Positions 7,711 to 15,539 of a stretch of 43,466 bases of DNA are shown here, piece by piece. Under the pieces are notes generated by a model, which had not been told where the DNA came from, did not search any database, and saw nothing but the letters and a program-made list of their open reading frames with translations. A program made the position numbers and the translations under genes. This DNA comes from an uncultured Verrucomicrobia subdivision 3 bacterium (lineage in GTDB: Bacteria; Verrucomicrobiota; Verrucomicrobiia; Limisphaerales; UBA11358). Location of the stretch: positions 1 through 43,466 of the forward strand of contig CAISYZ010000163.1 of NCBI GenBank assembly GCA_903889895.1. The letters run 5' to 3'. Each line of letters begins with the position of its first letter. Positions within the stretch are counted from its first letter, which is position 1.

Positions 7711-8990
7711 TTGAGTTCCGCCACGGCTTTGGCCAGTTGCGTTTGGGAAATCGTCAACGGCGGCGTGAAGCTGATGACGTTGGCGTCTTCGCCTTCTGGT
7801 AGAAAAATGTAGCCGCGATGCAAAAGTTTTTTGATGGCGTCTAGTGCAAGTTGTGTCGCTGGTTTGCCATTGGGCAGCTTTAATTCAATGCCCGCCATTA
7901 GTCCCAAGCCGCGAATCGAGTTTTTAGTTTTTAGTTTTAAGTTTTTAATCGAAGCCAGTTCGGCCAGTAGAAATTTTCCAAGTTCGGCGGAGCGTTCGGG
8001 CAATTTCAATTTTCTAATTATTGTAATTTGCGCCAGCGCCATCGCGCAGCCGACCGGATGGCCGAGGAACGTGCTGGTGTGGATGGCTTCGCCGGTCGAG
8101 ACCGGCCACGCGGCGTCCATCACGTCGGCCCGACCCACGCAGGCGGACAGCGGAAAGCCGCCGGTGAGCGCCTTGCCAAGACAGATCAAATCGGGAATCA
8201 CGCCGCTGTGCTCGCAGGCAAACCATTTGCCCGTGCGGCCAAAGCCGGTGTAGATCTCGTCAAGAATCAGCAGCGCGCCATGCTCGTCGCACAGTGTGCG
8301 GAGCCTTGGCAAAAATTCCGGCGGGGGAACATGGATGCCGCCGCGCGCCTGCACCGGTTCGACGAGGATGGCGCCGATTTTTTCTCGGCGGAAAATCTGG
8401 CGTAGGGATTTTTCCACCGCAGGCAAATCAGTTTTGGCTTTCGGAAATGTTGCGAAGTTTCCGAACTCACGGAGCTGCGAGCGGAACGGTGCGCGGAAAT
8501 GTTCGCGGTGTGTGGCATTGAGCGCACCGTAGCCAAGGCCATGATAGCCGCCTTCAAATGCGATAACGCCCTTTTTCCCTGTCGCAAGCATGGCGGTCTT
8601 AAGCGCGGATTCCACGGCTTCAAAGCCGGAGTTGCTGAAAATGACTTTTCCAGTTTTAAATCTGGAAGAATTAGTCCAGCGCTCAAATGTGAGCCGGCTC
8701 AACTCGCGCGCAAGTTTTGCTTTGAGCGCGTGCGGATGAACGTCGCCCATCGCGTGCAGCAGCTTTGCCATTTGTTTTTGGCCCGCACGGACGACCTTCG
8801 GATTTGCATGGCCGGCAGCGGCGACGCCGAAGGCCGCCGTCAAATCCAGATACTTTTTCCCAGCCGCATCCCAGACGTGAACGCCGCGTGCGCGTTCCCA
8901 GACGATCGGCCACGAGCCATCCGGCTCGTTGAAGGTGACGTTGCGCGACTCGTATTGCCGCAGCAAGGCGATGGTCTGGCGAGCGGTCAT
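7689..8990 (-). CDS. Class III PLP-dependent aminotransferase
   Basis: The 433-residue protein has the class III fold signatures: SGFEAVESALKTA, GGYHGLGYGALNAT, ILVEPVQARGG, LILDEIYTGFGRTG and the PLP lysine in CLGKALTGGFPLSA. The family transfers omega-amino groups (acetylornithine, GABA, diamine or amino-sugar substrates); the substrate here is not evident. The segment IKNLKLKTKNS before GLGLMAGIEL is encoded by an AT-rich run (7918-7952) and looks like an in-frame insertion. The final four codons and stop are formed by a dispersed repeat. The start ATG lies one base from the stop of the HlyD-type gene, so co-transcription is likely. Confidence 0.88.
   Translation of the reverse strand: MTARQTIALLRQYESRNVTFNEPDGSWPIVWERARGVHVWDAAGKKYLDLTAAFGVAAAGHANPKVVRAGQKQMAKLLHAMGDVHPHALKAKLARELSRLTFERWTNSSRFKTGKVIFSNSGFEAVESALKTAMLATGKKGVIAFEGGYHGLGYGALNATHREHFRAPFRSQLREFGNFATFPKAKTDLPAVEKSLRQIFRREKIGAILVEPVQARGGIHVPPPEFLPRLRTLCDEHGALLILDEIYTGFGRTGKWFACEHSGVIPDLICLGKALTGGFPLSACVGRADVMDAAWPVSTGEAIHTSTFLGHPVGCAMALAQITIIRKLKLPERSAELGKFLLAELASIKNLKLKTKNSIRGLGLMAGIELKLPNGKPATQLALDAIKKLLHRGYIFLPEGEDANVISFTPPLTISQTQLAKAVAELKNVLTTD
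7918..7952 (-). repeat. AT-rich micro-insertion inside the aminotransferase gene
   Basis: A run read on the minus strand as TTAAAAACTTAAAACTAAAA and continuing into AACTC interrupts an otherwise GC-rich gene and encodes K/L/N-rich residues between conserved blocks. Similar ACTTAAAACT-type sequence is inside thiD at 21362-21395. The call is based on base composition and position in the fold, not on a comparison with an uninterrupted homologue. Confidence 0.5.
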
Positions 8991-8991
8991 T

Positions 8992-9948
8992 TCAGTTCAG
9001 GCGCACGTCCGCCGGCTGGCCGGGCCGCACGTCCGCCGCGTCGGCTGCAGAAATTTTTGCCTCAATCATGAAGACCAGTTCGGCCCGCGTCTCGCGGCTG
9101 TAAATCACCGGTGGCGTGTATTCCGCCTGCGTGGAAATATAATTTATCACGGCCTTGAATTCGCGCGCGGCGCCGTCGCAATGGATTGAAACAGCCTCGC
9201 CGGTTTTGATTTGCGGCAGCATTTCCTGCGGCACGAAGAAGCGCACCTTCAAATTTTCCGGCGGCAACAACGCGACGACGGGATTACCTGCCGCCACAAA
9301 TTCGCCCTGCCGGTAAAGCGTGTCGTGCACCTGCGCATCCGCCGGCGCGAATTGCTGTTTCTGGTCGAACGCCCACTGCGCCTTGTCCCGGGCCGCACGC
9401 TGCGACTCGACGGCGGCCTGCGCGGCGCGGATGGCGTCTTCGCGGCCGCCGAGCTTCGCGGTCGCCAACTCCGCCGCCAGCTGGCTGACCTGCGCCTGGT
9501 TGGCTTCGTTTTGCGCGCGCGCCTGGTCCAGTTCTTCTTTGGAAACCACGTCGCCGACATCAAGTTTTTCCCGGCGCGCCAGTTCCGTCGTGGACAGTTT
9601 CAAGTTCGCCTGTGCCCGTTCCAGTTGCGCGGTGAGCGAATCAACTTCCGTCGGGCGCGCGCCTTTCGTCAAATCAGTCTGCTGGGCCTCCGCCTGCGCG
9701 AGATTTTTTTCCGCCTGCGCGAGCGCGGCGGCTTCGGATTGCCGCTCCAACTCGAACAGCAGCTGTCCCTTTTTTACGGTATCCCCGCGCGCAACCGTCA
9801 GACTTGTGAGTGCGCCCGCGAGCGGTGCGGCGACATAGACGTATTCGCCTTCGACATAGCCCTGAAAGCTGCCGGTCGAATTTGGCGAGCAGCCTGCCAG
9901 CAGCGCGGCGGCGAATGCGAGGCAGATTGCGTTGAGGAATGGTTTCAT
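8992..9948 (-). CDS. HlyD-family periplasmic adaptor lipoprotein
   Basis: The 318-residue protein begins with a lipoprotein signal (MKPFLNAICLAFAAALLAGC) and would be anchored in a membrane facing the periplasm. It has the biotinyl-lipoyl-like start YVAAPLAGALTSLTVARGDTVKKGQ, a long alpha-hairpin rich in Ala, Gln and Glu, the second lipoyl half FVAAGNPVVALLPPENL, and a beta-barrel. It resembles YbhG-type adaptors that link ABC-2 exporters to TolC. It is divergent from the TolC-type gene at 10045, and an operator-like palindrome sits between them. The ATG at 9948 gives the best signal peptide. A matching ABC-2 exporter lies elsewhere in this window (24284-26340), but a pairing is only inferred. 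Confidence 0.88.
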   Translation of the reverse strand: MKPFLNAICLAFAAALLAGCSPNSTGSFQGYVEGEYVYVAAPLAGALTSLTVARGDTVKKGQLLFELERQSEAAALAQAEKNLAQAEAQQTDLTKGARPTEVDSLTAQLERAQANLKLSTTELARREKLDVGDVVSKEELDQARAQNEANQAQVSQLAAELATAKLGGREDAIRAAQAAVESQRAARDKAQWAFDQKQQFAPADAQVHDTLYRQGEFVAAGNPVVALLPPENLKVRFFVPQEMLPQIKTGEAVSIHCDGAAREFKAVINYISTQAEYTPPVIYSRETRAELVFMIEAKISAADAADVRPGQPADVRLN

Positions 9949-10015
9949 ACGAACGCGTCCTGACGTTACCACACGCGCGGCTTTTTACGAGCGAAACGAT
10001 TCGTTAGACTTTTAA

Positions 10016-10031
10016 CCTACCGAATGGTAGG
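10016..10031. promoter_or_regulatory. Operator-like palindrome between adaptor and TolC genes
   Basis: CCTACCGAATGGTAGG is a perfect inverted repeat of two 6-base arms around GAAT, placed 14 bases before the TolC-type start and 67 bases upstream of the adaptor start. Palindromes with ACC...GGT halves are typical of TetR/AcrR-family operators controlling efflux genes. No TetR gene is in the window, so the regulator is unknown. Confidence 0.55.
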
Positions 10032-10044
10032 ATGACCGCATTGT

Positions 10045-11385
10045 ATGAAAAAACTGACGCTGATTTCGCTGCTGTCCGCCCTCGCGTTTGCGGTTGCCGC
10101 CGCCGAGACCAATGCCGCCGCGTGGCTCGCGCGCCCGCTCTCGCTGGCTGACGCGCTGAACGTGGCGCTGGCGCAGAATGCCACGCTGCTCAAGGCCAAG
10201 AATGATTTGCAAGCCGCGCACGGCCTCGTCGTGCAGACGCGCGCGGTGGCGCTGCCGCAGGTCATCGCCTCCGGCAAATATCAGGACGAGGAACTCACGC
10301 TGCTGCAGACCATTCCCGGCACCGGCTTGCAATCGCCGCACCAGAACTGGAACACCGGCATCGAAATCGTTCAGGACATTTACACCGGCGGCAAGCTCAT
10401 CGCGGCCATCAAGGCGGCGAAAGTCACCGATCAGCAGGCGCTCGCGCAATACCAGACCGCCGTGGCCGATACGCTGCTCGCCGTGCGGCTGGCGTATTAT
10501 GACACGCTGCTCGCCGCGCAGCAGATCACCGTTAACGAGGCTTCGGTTAATTTGTTGCAAAAGGAATTGGAAGACCAGCAACGCCGTTACGACGCCGGCA
10601 CCGTGCCGCATTTCAATGTCCTCCGCGCCGAAGTTTCCGTGGCGAATGAAAAACCCAAATTGATTTCCGCGCGCAACCAATATCGCATCGCCAAGAACAA
10701 TCTCGCCAACCTGCTCGGCTACGATTTGCCGCGCGATGTCTGGGAAAATCTCCCGCTCAATCTCACCGACACCTTTGACACCGCGCCGTGGGACGTGGTT
10801 TTGCCCGACGCCATCCAGCAGGCGCTCACCCGCCGCACCGAGCTGACCGCGTTGCGCAAGCAGGTCGAGCTGCAAAAGCTCAACATCGTCAACGCGCGTT
10901 CCGGCTACCAGCCCACCGTGCAGGCGTTCGCCGGCTACAACTGGGTGAACTCCCAGTTCAAGGACAATTCCAGCGACTACTTCGACGGCTGGACGATTGG
11001 TGCGCAGATGAATTGGAACATTTTTGACGGTCTGCTCACGCACGGCAAAGTCATTCAGGCCAAGGCGCAGGCCGCCCACGCGCAGACCGACCTCGCCGAC
11101 CAGTCGCGGCAGATCGAACTCGCCGTGCGCACGGCGTATTCCGACTTCATCGAGGCGCGCGAAATTCTCGAATCGCAAGCCAAGGTGCAGGAGCAGGCCG
11201 ACGAGGCCCTGCGCGAGGCCAACGCCCGCGCCGACGCCGGCACCGGCACGCAGCTCGACGTGCTGGACGCCGAGACCTCGCTCACGCAGGCGCGCACCAC
11301 GCAGATTCAGGCGCAACACGATTATGTGGCCGCCCGCGCCCGGCTGGAACGCGCCATTGGCAGCGACCTGGCGCCGGCGAAATAA
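10045..11385 (+). CDS. TolC-family outer membrane efflux protein
   Basis: A 446-residue protein with a signal peptide (MKKLTLISLLSALAFAVAAA) and the two-fold repeated outer membrane efflux protein structure. The first repeat begins LSLADALNVALAQNATLL and includes YYDTLLAAQQITV and YDAGTVPHFNVLRAEV; the second includes RRTELTALRKQVELQKL, the strand-like WTIGAQMNWNIFDGLLTHGK and ADAGTGTQLDVLDAETSL. Such proteins trimerise into a channel across the outer membrane and periplasm and work with HlyD-type adaptors, one of which is encoded divergently at 9948. The gene ends before a strong hairpin shared with the convergent PEP-CTERM gene. Confidence 0.93.
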   Translation: MKKLTLISLLSALAFAVAAAETNAAAWLARPLSLADALNVALAQNATLLKAKNDLQAAHGLVVQTRAVALPQVIASGKYQDEELTLLQTIPGTGLQSPHQNWNTGIEIVQDIYTGGKLIAAIKAAKVTDQQALAQYQTAVADTLLAVRLAYYDTLLAAQQITVNEASVNLLQKELEDQQRRYDAGTVPHFNVLRAEVSVANEKPKLISARNQYRIAKNNLANLLGYDLPRDVWENLPLNLTDTFDTAPWDVVLPDAIQQALTRRTELTALRKQVELQKLNIVNARSGYQPTVQAFAGYNWVNSQFKDNSSDYFDGWTIGAQMNWNIFDGLLTHGKVIQAKAQAAHAQTDLADQSRQIELAVRTAYSDFIEAREILESQAKVQEQADEALREANARADAGTGTQLDVLDAETSLTQARTTQIQAQHDYVAARARLERAIGSDLAPAK

Positions 11386-11403
11386 TTTTAAGCGCAAACA
11401 AAG

Positions 11404-11438
11404 CGCGCGGAAGGCGAGAGCCGTCCGCGCGTTTTTTT
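11404..11438 (+). terminator. Intrinsic terminator after the TolC-type gene
   Basis: CGCGCGGA (11404-11411) pairs with TCCGCGCG (11424-11431), followed by seven T residues. The T-run overlaps the stop codon of the convergent PEP-CTERM gene by two bases. Confidence 0.85.
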
Positions 11439-12081
11439 ATTTCATTTTCTTGAATCTCCGGCAACCGAGCAACAACCCGCCAAAAGCAGCCAAGACCAGC
11501 GTGCCTGGTTCGGGGACGGCCTGAATGATGTTTTGTGTGCCGGCATAAATACCGAGCCCTCCATATTCGAGCGCGCCGCCAAGTAATTGGATTGTGCCGC
11601 CAACATTCTCCAATTCCGCCCAACCGAAAACCGCATCTATATATTGAACCGGTGTGGTGTTGCCCGGCGGATAGTATTGGGGATACTGCGCGCCACTATA
11701 CAATCCAACATAGAATGGAGTGTTCGCATTGAAAATATTGGTCGGGTTGGATGGATAAATCGGCGATAACGAGTCGGAGATTTCCGAATAGGTGCTGGAG
11801 TTCACAATATCAAGCGTGAGCGGCTGGTTTGAAGAAATCAGGAAAACCCGCACCCCAATCGTTGCCGGTTCTTCGAAGGTGAAAACATTCGTGTAAACAC
11901 CGGAAGTTTTACCAACGGGTGTAAAAGTAAAGCCGTTGACTTGTGTTTCCGCTGGCCAGTTCAAGTCTATTTCACCGGCGAAAAGATTGGTGACGACTCC
12001 GTTGGCAACAATATACCCCTGCCCGTGTAGCAGGCTGCCCGCGCATAACCCGCCCGCAAGGATTATCCATTTGGTTTTCAT
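11437..12081 (-). CDS. PEP-CTERM sorting domain protein
   Basis: This 214-residue protein has an N-terminal signal peptide ([20 protein letters not shown]) and a typical PEP-CTERM tail: [20 protein letters not shown] followed by RFKKMK, meaning a PEP motif, a hydrophobic helix and a basic end. Such tails are recognised by an exosortase at the membrane (family knowledge); no exosortase gene lies in this window. The middle region is beta-rich and not assigned to a family. The gene is separated from purH by a long repeat-filled divergent region. The ATG at 12081 was chosen over one six codons upstream because it starts the signal peptide cleanly. Confidence 0.88.
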   Translation of the reverse strand: MKTKWIILAGGLCAGSLLHGQGYIVANGVVTNLFAGEIDLNWPAETQVNGFTFTPVGKTSGVYTNVFTFEEPATIGVRVFLISSNQPLTLDIVNSSTYSEISDSLSPIYPSNPTNIFNANTPFYVGLYSGAQYPQYYPPGNTTPVQYIDAVFGWAELENVGGTIQLLGGALEYGGLGIYAGTQNIIQAVPEPGTLVLAAFGGLLLGCRRFKKMK

Positions 12082-12368
12082 ATATCTTGTTTTACGCACG
12101 TGGCCAAAAAATCACAAGCCAAGTCTTGTTATTTACCAATCCGCCCGGAACTTGGCCGTCTCTGCTTGAAAATTGCTCGGCGGGAAAGGTTTCCCCGCCG
12201 GACTGGCGGCCGAACCTCGGCTTGGCTACTCCCAGACGCTCCGCGTTCGCCGGGCGTTGGGTTCCGCGCGCCAGCGTCCTCGAGTGCGGCGGCCCGCCGC
12301 CGCTTGGCCCCGCGCCAAAAATAGCCCGGCGCGCGGCTCAGGGAGCAAAAACGGGGTTATATAGGGGA
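12082..12368. other. Repeat-rich intergenic sequence before array 2, no gene seen
   Basis: No credible coding region is visible. The stretch around 12262-12310 contains GTCCTCGAGTGCGGCGG and a strong hairpin, GCGGCGG (12286-12292) with CCGCCGC (12297-12303). It resembles a verrucomicrobial intergenic repeat family whose spurious translations contain VLECGG, which I recall but cannot check here; the identification is tentative. Confidence 0.4.
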
Positions 12369-12808
12369 AATCGGGGGTTTTTTGGCTTCCCCCGCCTCCC
12401 GCCGCCGTCTGGCGGGGGTTTTCCGAGCCATGGCGGGGGTTTTCCGCGAGCCGGCGGAAGTCCGCCGAAGGTTGGGGGAGTCCCCCAAGCGTCGGCGGGC
12501 TTCCCCCGAACGACGGCGGACTTCCCCCGAGAGGTGGCGGGCTTCCCCCGAGCTTCGGCGGGGCCCCGCGGGATGAAGGAAAAGGTTTTCCGCGACATCG
12601 CGGGGGTTTTCCGTGAGCTGGCGGAAGTCCGCCGAAGGCTGGCGGGAGTCCCCCAAACGACGGCGGGCTTCCCCCGAGTGACGGCGGAACTCCCCCGAAC
12701 GTCCGCGGAGCCCCGCCGGATGATGCCAGGGACCATCCGGACGTTGGCGGGGATGCTCCGCGCCGCGGCGGGACTGCGCGGATGCCGGGAAACTTCCCGC
12801 CGGCGGGC
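12369..12808. repeat. Tandem array of 21-bp palindromic units, GC-rich version (array 2)
   Basis: Units start at 12411, 12432, 12453, 12474, 12494, 12515, 12536, 12557, 12578, 12599, 12620, 12641, 12662, 12683, 12704, 12725, 12746, 12767 and about 12788. All steps are 21 bp except one of 20. Degenerate units extend back to about 12369. Each has a 14-base self-complementary core followed by a 7-base spacer often of the form GARCGNY. Examples are GGCGGAAGTCCGCC (12453 and 12620), GGGGGAGTCCCCC (12474) and GGAAAAGGTTTTCC (12578). Core sequence varies while pairing is largely kept. The array lies in the divergent region upstream of purH. Several frames on both strands are open across it only because stop codons are rare in it. 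Confidence 0.9.
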
Positions 12809-12869
12809 GACGGCAAGATTTGTCGTGGACCGGACAATTTGCCGGTTGCGGTGGCGGCGGTTTTTTAAG

Positions 12870-14429
12870 ATGTTACCGCGCGTGAAAATTCAACGTGCTT
12901 TGCTCTCCGTTTCCGACAAGACCGGTCTCTTGCCGTTCGCCCAAATCCTCGCCGCCGCCGGCGTGGAACTCATCTCCACCGGTGGCACCGCCAAGGCGCT
13001 GCGCGAAGCCGGCCTCGCGGTGAAGGATATTTCCGAGCACACCGGCTTCCCCGAAATGCTCGATGGCCGCGTGAAGACGCTGCATCCGCTCGTTCACGGC
13101 GGGCTGCTCTACATCCGCGGCAACGCCACGCACGAGGCGGCGGTCAAGGCGCACGCCATCCAGCCGATTGATCTGGTCGTCGTGAACCTGTATCCGTTCG
13201 AGGCCACCGTCGCCAAGCCGGACGTGAAGCTGCACGATGCGATTGAGAACATTGACATCGGCGGCCCTTCGATGCTCCGCAGCGCGGCGAAAAATCACGA
13301 CAGCGTGACGGTCATCGTTGACCCGTTCGATTACGCCGAAGTGGCGAAGCAGATTTCCGAGAGCGGCAACACGACTTTGGAACTACGCCGCAAGCTGTGC
13401 GCGAAAGTTTATGCGCGCACGGCGGCCTACGATGCGGCCATCGCGGCGCATCTGCAAAAGGAATTTTCCGCTGACAAGTCGGCGCTGCCGCAAGTGCTGA
13501 CGATTTCCGCGCCGCTGGCGCAGCCGTTGCGCTACGGCGAGAACCCGCACCAGACGGCGGCGCTCTACGGCAAGTTCCACGACTTTTTCAAGCAGCTCCA
13601 CGGCAAGGAACTTTCGTATAACAACATTCTCGACCTCACCGCCGCGACGGCGCTCATCGCCGAGTTCCGCGAGGACGTGCCGACGCTGGCGATCCTCAAG
13701 CATACGAATCCGTGCGGCGTCGGTCAGGGCGCGAACCTGCGCGAGGCGTGGGACAAGGCGTTTGCCACGGACAAGCAGGCGCCGTTTGGCGGCATCATCG
13801 CGGTGAACAAAACTTTGGACGCCGCGTGCGCGGAGGCCATCGCGGAAATTTTCAGCGAGGTCATCGTCGCGCCGGAATTTTCGCCGGAAGCGCTGGCAAT
13901 TTTGCAGAAGAAGAAAAATCTGCGCCTGCTCGCCATCCAGAAATGTCCGCTCTCGGCGCAGCCGTGGGACGTGCGCAGCGTCGGTGCGGATTCGTTCCTG
14001 CTCCAGCAGCGCGATTTGAAGGTGACGGCGGCGGCGGATTTGAAAATTGTCACCAAGCGGCAGCCGACGGAAGCCGAGTTGAAAGCGATGCTCTTCGGCT
14101 GGCGCGTGGTGAAACATCTCAAGTCGAACGCGATTCTTTATGTCGGCGAAGGCCGGACGCTCGGCACCGGCGCGGGCCAGATGAGCCGTGTGGATTCCAG
14201 CCGCATCGCGGTGTGGAAGGCCGGCGAGGCCAAACTGCCGCTCGCCGGCAGCGTGGTTTGCAGCGATGCGTTCTTCCCGTTCCCTGATGGTTTAATCGCG
14301 GCGGCGGAGGCGGGTGCGACAGCGGCCATTCAGCCGGGCGGCTCGGTGAAGGACCCGGAGGTCATCGCCGCGGCGGACGCGCGCGGGATGGCGATGGCGT
14401 TCACCGGCGCGCGGCATTTCCGGCATTGA
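12870..14429 (+). CDS. purH: Bifunctional AICAR formyltransferase/IMP cyclohydrolase
   Basis: PurH performs the last two steps of IMP synthesis. The 519-residue protein has the N-terminal cyclohydrolase (MGS-like) domain with [29 protein letters not shown] and GRVKTLHP, and the C-terminal transformylase with [37 protein letters not shown] and [10 protein letters not shown]. Length matches the family. The ATG at 12870 gives a normal N-terminus; a much longer in-frame reading continues upstream through the 21-bp array but has no homology and is rejected. Transcription must start in or after the array, so the array lies in or near the purH promoter or 5' leader. Confidence 0.96.
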   Translation: MLPRVKIQRALLSVSDKTGLLPFAQILAAAGVELISTGGTAKALREAGLAVKDISEHTGFPEMLDGRVKTLHPLVHGGLLYIRGNATHEAAVKAHAIQPIDLVVVNLYPFEATVAKPDVKLHDAIENIDIGGPSMLRSAAKNHDSVTVIVDPFDYAEVAKQISESGNTTLELRRKLCAKVYARTAAYDAAIAAHLQKEFSADKSALPQVLTISAPLAQPLRYGENPHQTAALYGKFHDFFKQLHGKELSYNNILDLTAATALIAEFREDVPTLAILKHTNPCGVGQGANLREAWDKAFATDKQAPFGGIIAVNKTLDAACAEAIAEIFSEVIVAPEFSPEALAILQKKKNLRLLAIQKCPLSAQPWDVRSVGADSFLLQQRDLKVTAAADLKIVTKRQPTEAELKAMLFGWRVVKHLKSNAILYVGEGRTLGTGAGQMSRVDSSRIAVWKAGEAKLPLAGSVVCSDAFFPFPDGLIAAAEAGATAAIQPGGSVKDPEVIAAADARGMAMAFTGARHFRH

Positions 14430-14448
14430 TTTATTTACCGGCGAGTGA

Positions 14449-14483
14449 AGCCACGCGAAATCAAATCGCGTGGCTTTTTATTT
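14449..14483 (+). terminator. Intrinsic terminator after purH
   Basis: AGCCACGCGA (14449-14458) pairs perfectly with TCGCGTGGCT (14466-14475), followed by TTTTATTT. Confidence 0.9.
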
Positions 14484-14867
14484 CAACAGCCGGTAAATCA
14501 GGAAGAATTGCAAGGCCGTGATGGCGGCAATCAGGAACCAGACGGAAAATTCGCGCAATTGCAATCCGCGCTGGGACGGGGCGGCGAGCCAGAACTGAAT
14601 TTTGGCGGAGCCGAAGGAGATGATGTCGCCGTTGCGCAGGCGGGCGGATTGCTGCCGCTCCTCATTGACGGCGACAAAGGCGTCGGGCGCGGTCTGCAGG
14701 CGGAAACCTTCGGCCTTCTGAAATTCCAACGTGAAATGCCGGTCCCAGACGCCGGGAACTTCAAGCTGCAAATCATTTTCCGCCGTGCGGCCGATGCGGA
14801 ACGGAAAACGGCGGACAACCAAGGTGTCGCCCGCCGTGTGGCCGGAAAGGATTCGCAGCTGGATCAT
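14478..14867 (-). CDS. FHA domain membrane protein at the end of the EPS operon
   Basis: The 129-residue protein has a forkhead-associated fold at residues about 1-95: FPFRIGRTAENDLQL holds the conserved G-R motif, then DRHFTLEF and the NGDIISFGSAKIQFW strand. FHA domains bind phosphothreonine peptides. A C-terminal hydrophobic helix (FSVWFLIAAITALQFFLIYRLLK in two parts) anchors it in the inner membrane with the FHA domain in the cytoplasm. Its start codon directly adjoins the stop of the Wza-like gene, so it belongs to the exopolysaccharide operon. An FHA partner beside a tyrosine autokinase is unusual because FHA domains normally read phosphothreonine. Confidence 0.82.
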   Translation of the reverse strand: MIQLRILSGHTAGDTLVVRRFPFRIGRTAENDLQLEVPGVWDRHFTLEFQKAEGFRLQTAPDAFVAVNEERQQSARLRNGDIISFGSAKIQFWLAAPSQRGLQLREFSVWFLIAAITALQFFLIYRLLK

Positions 14868-15503
14868 TTAGAAAATCCGCTTGTCGATCTGGATCTGGTC
14901 GCCGGGATAGACCGGCGGGTCAGGATCTTCGCCGTCAAGGATGCGGTTGAGATTGAGCTTGAAGCGGTCGCCGTTGGAGCGGGTGAGCCAGACGCCGCTG
15001 CGGCTGGCGAGCTCGGTGAAGTCGCCGGCGGAGGTGATGGCCTTGCTGACAGTGATCGGGCCGGCGTAAATCAGACGGCCGGGGGCCTTCACCTCGCCGC
15101 GCACGTAATAGACGCGGTCGCTGGTGTTCTTGACCGTGACGTTCAAATGCGTGACGACCTTGGGAACGTAAAGATCGTGGATGGCATCCTCAAGTTCGCC
15201 CGGCGTCTTGCCGGCGGCGACCACGCGGCCAACGTCGGGCAGGGTGATGGTGCCGTCTTCTTTGATGGGCTTTTCCTGGGCTTCATACGGATCAGGAATG
15301 CCGGAAAAAGTGATGGACACAACATCACCAATCTGCAGACGCGGCACAATGCCGCTGCCATACCGGGTGTCGGGTCCGGGCGGCGCCATGACATCGAGTT
15401 TTTTTCCGTTGTCGGAGAAAAGCGAACAGCCGGCCAGCGCCAGCGCCAGGAACGGCAGGAGCAACAAACTTCGACGGAGCAGAAAAAACGGTTTCAATTT
15501 CAT
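14868..15503 (-). CDS. Wza-like polysaccharide export lipoprotein
   Basis: The 211-residue product has a lipoprotein signal ending LALALAGC and the polysaccharide biosynthesis/export domain (IGDVVSITFSGIPDPYEA, then IKEDGTITLPDVGRVVAAGK). A SLBB-like segment follows (VYYVRGEVKAPGRLIYAGP with TVSKAITSAGDFTELASRSG). Proteins of this family form the outer-membrane or periplasmic exit channel for capsular or exopolysaccharide. It is shorter than E. coli Wza (about 380 residues), having one SLBB unit. It sits four bases downstream of the Wzc-like gene if the upstream ATG is used; the ATG at 15503 gives the better signal peptide. Confidence 0.9.
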   Translation of the reverse strand: MKLKPFFLLRRSLLLLPFLALALAGCSLFSDNGKKLDVMAPPGPDTRYGSGIVPRLQIGDVVSITFSGIPDPYEAQEKPIKEDGTITLPDVGRVVAAGKTPGELEDAIHDLYVPKVVTHLNVTVKNTSDRVYYVRGEVKAPGRLIYAGPITVSKAITSAGDFTELASRSGVWLTRSNGDRFKLNLNRILDGEDPDPPVYPGDQIQIDKRIF

Positions 15504-15539
15504 GGGCAATTGGGGATTCAGGATGGAGGCGCGCACGGG

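Noticed and set aside
10012..11397. A 461-codon minus-strand frame opposite the TolC-type gene
   Set aside because: It is a shadow caused by GC-rich codon use; the plus strand has all TolC-family features.
2547..12808. Reading the 21-bp arrays as CRISPR
   Set aside because: Units have no separate constant repeat and unique spacer of CRISPR length, the period is only 21 bp, and no cas gene is present.
12087..12869. An in-frame N-terminal extension of PurH of 261 codons, and long minus-strand frames of Pro/Gly/Ser heptads over the same bases
   Set aside because: All are by-products of the GC-rich 21-bp array, in which stops are rare on both strands; PurH has a normal start at 12870.
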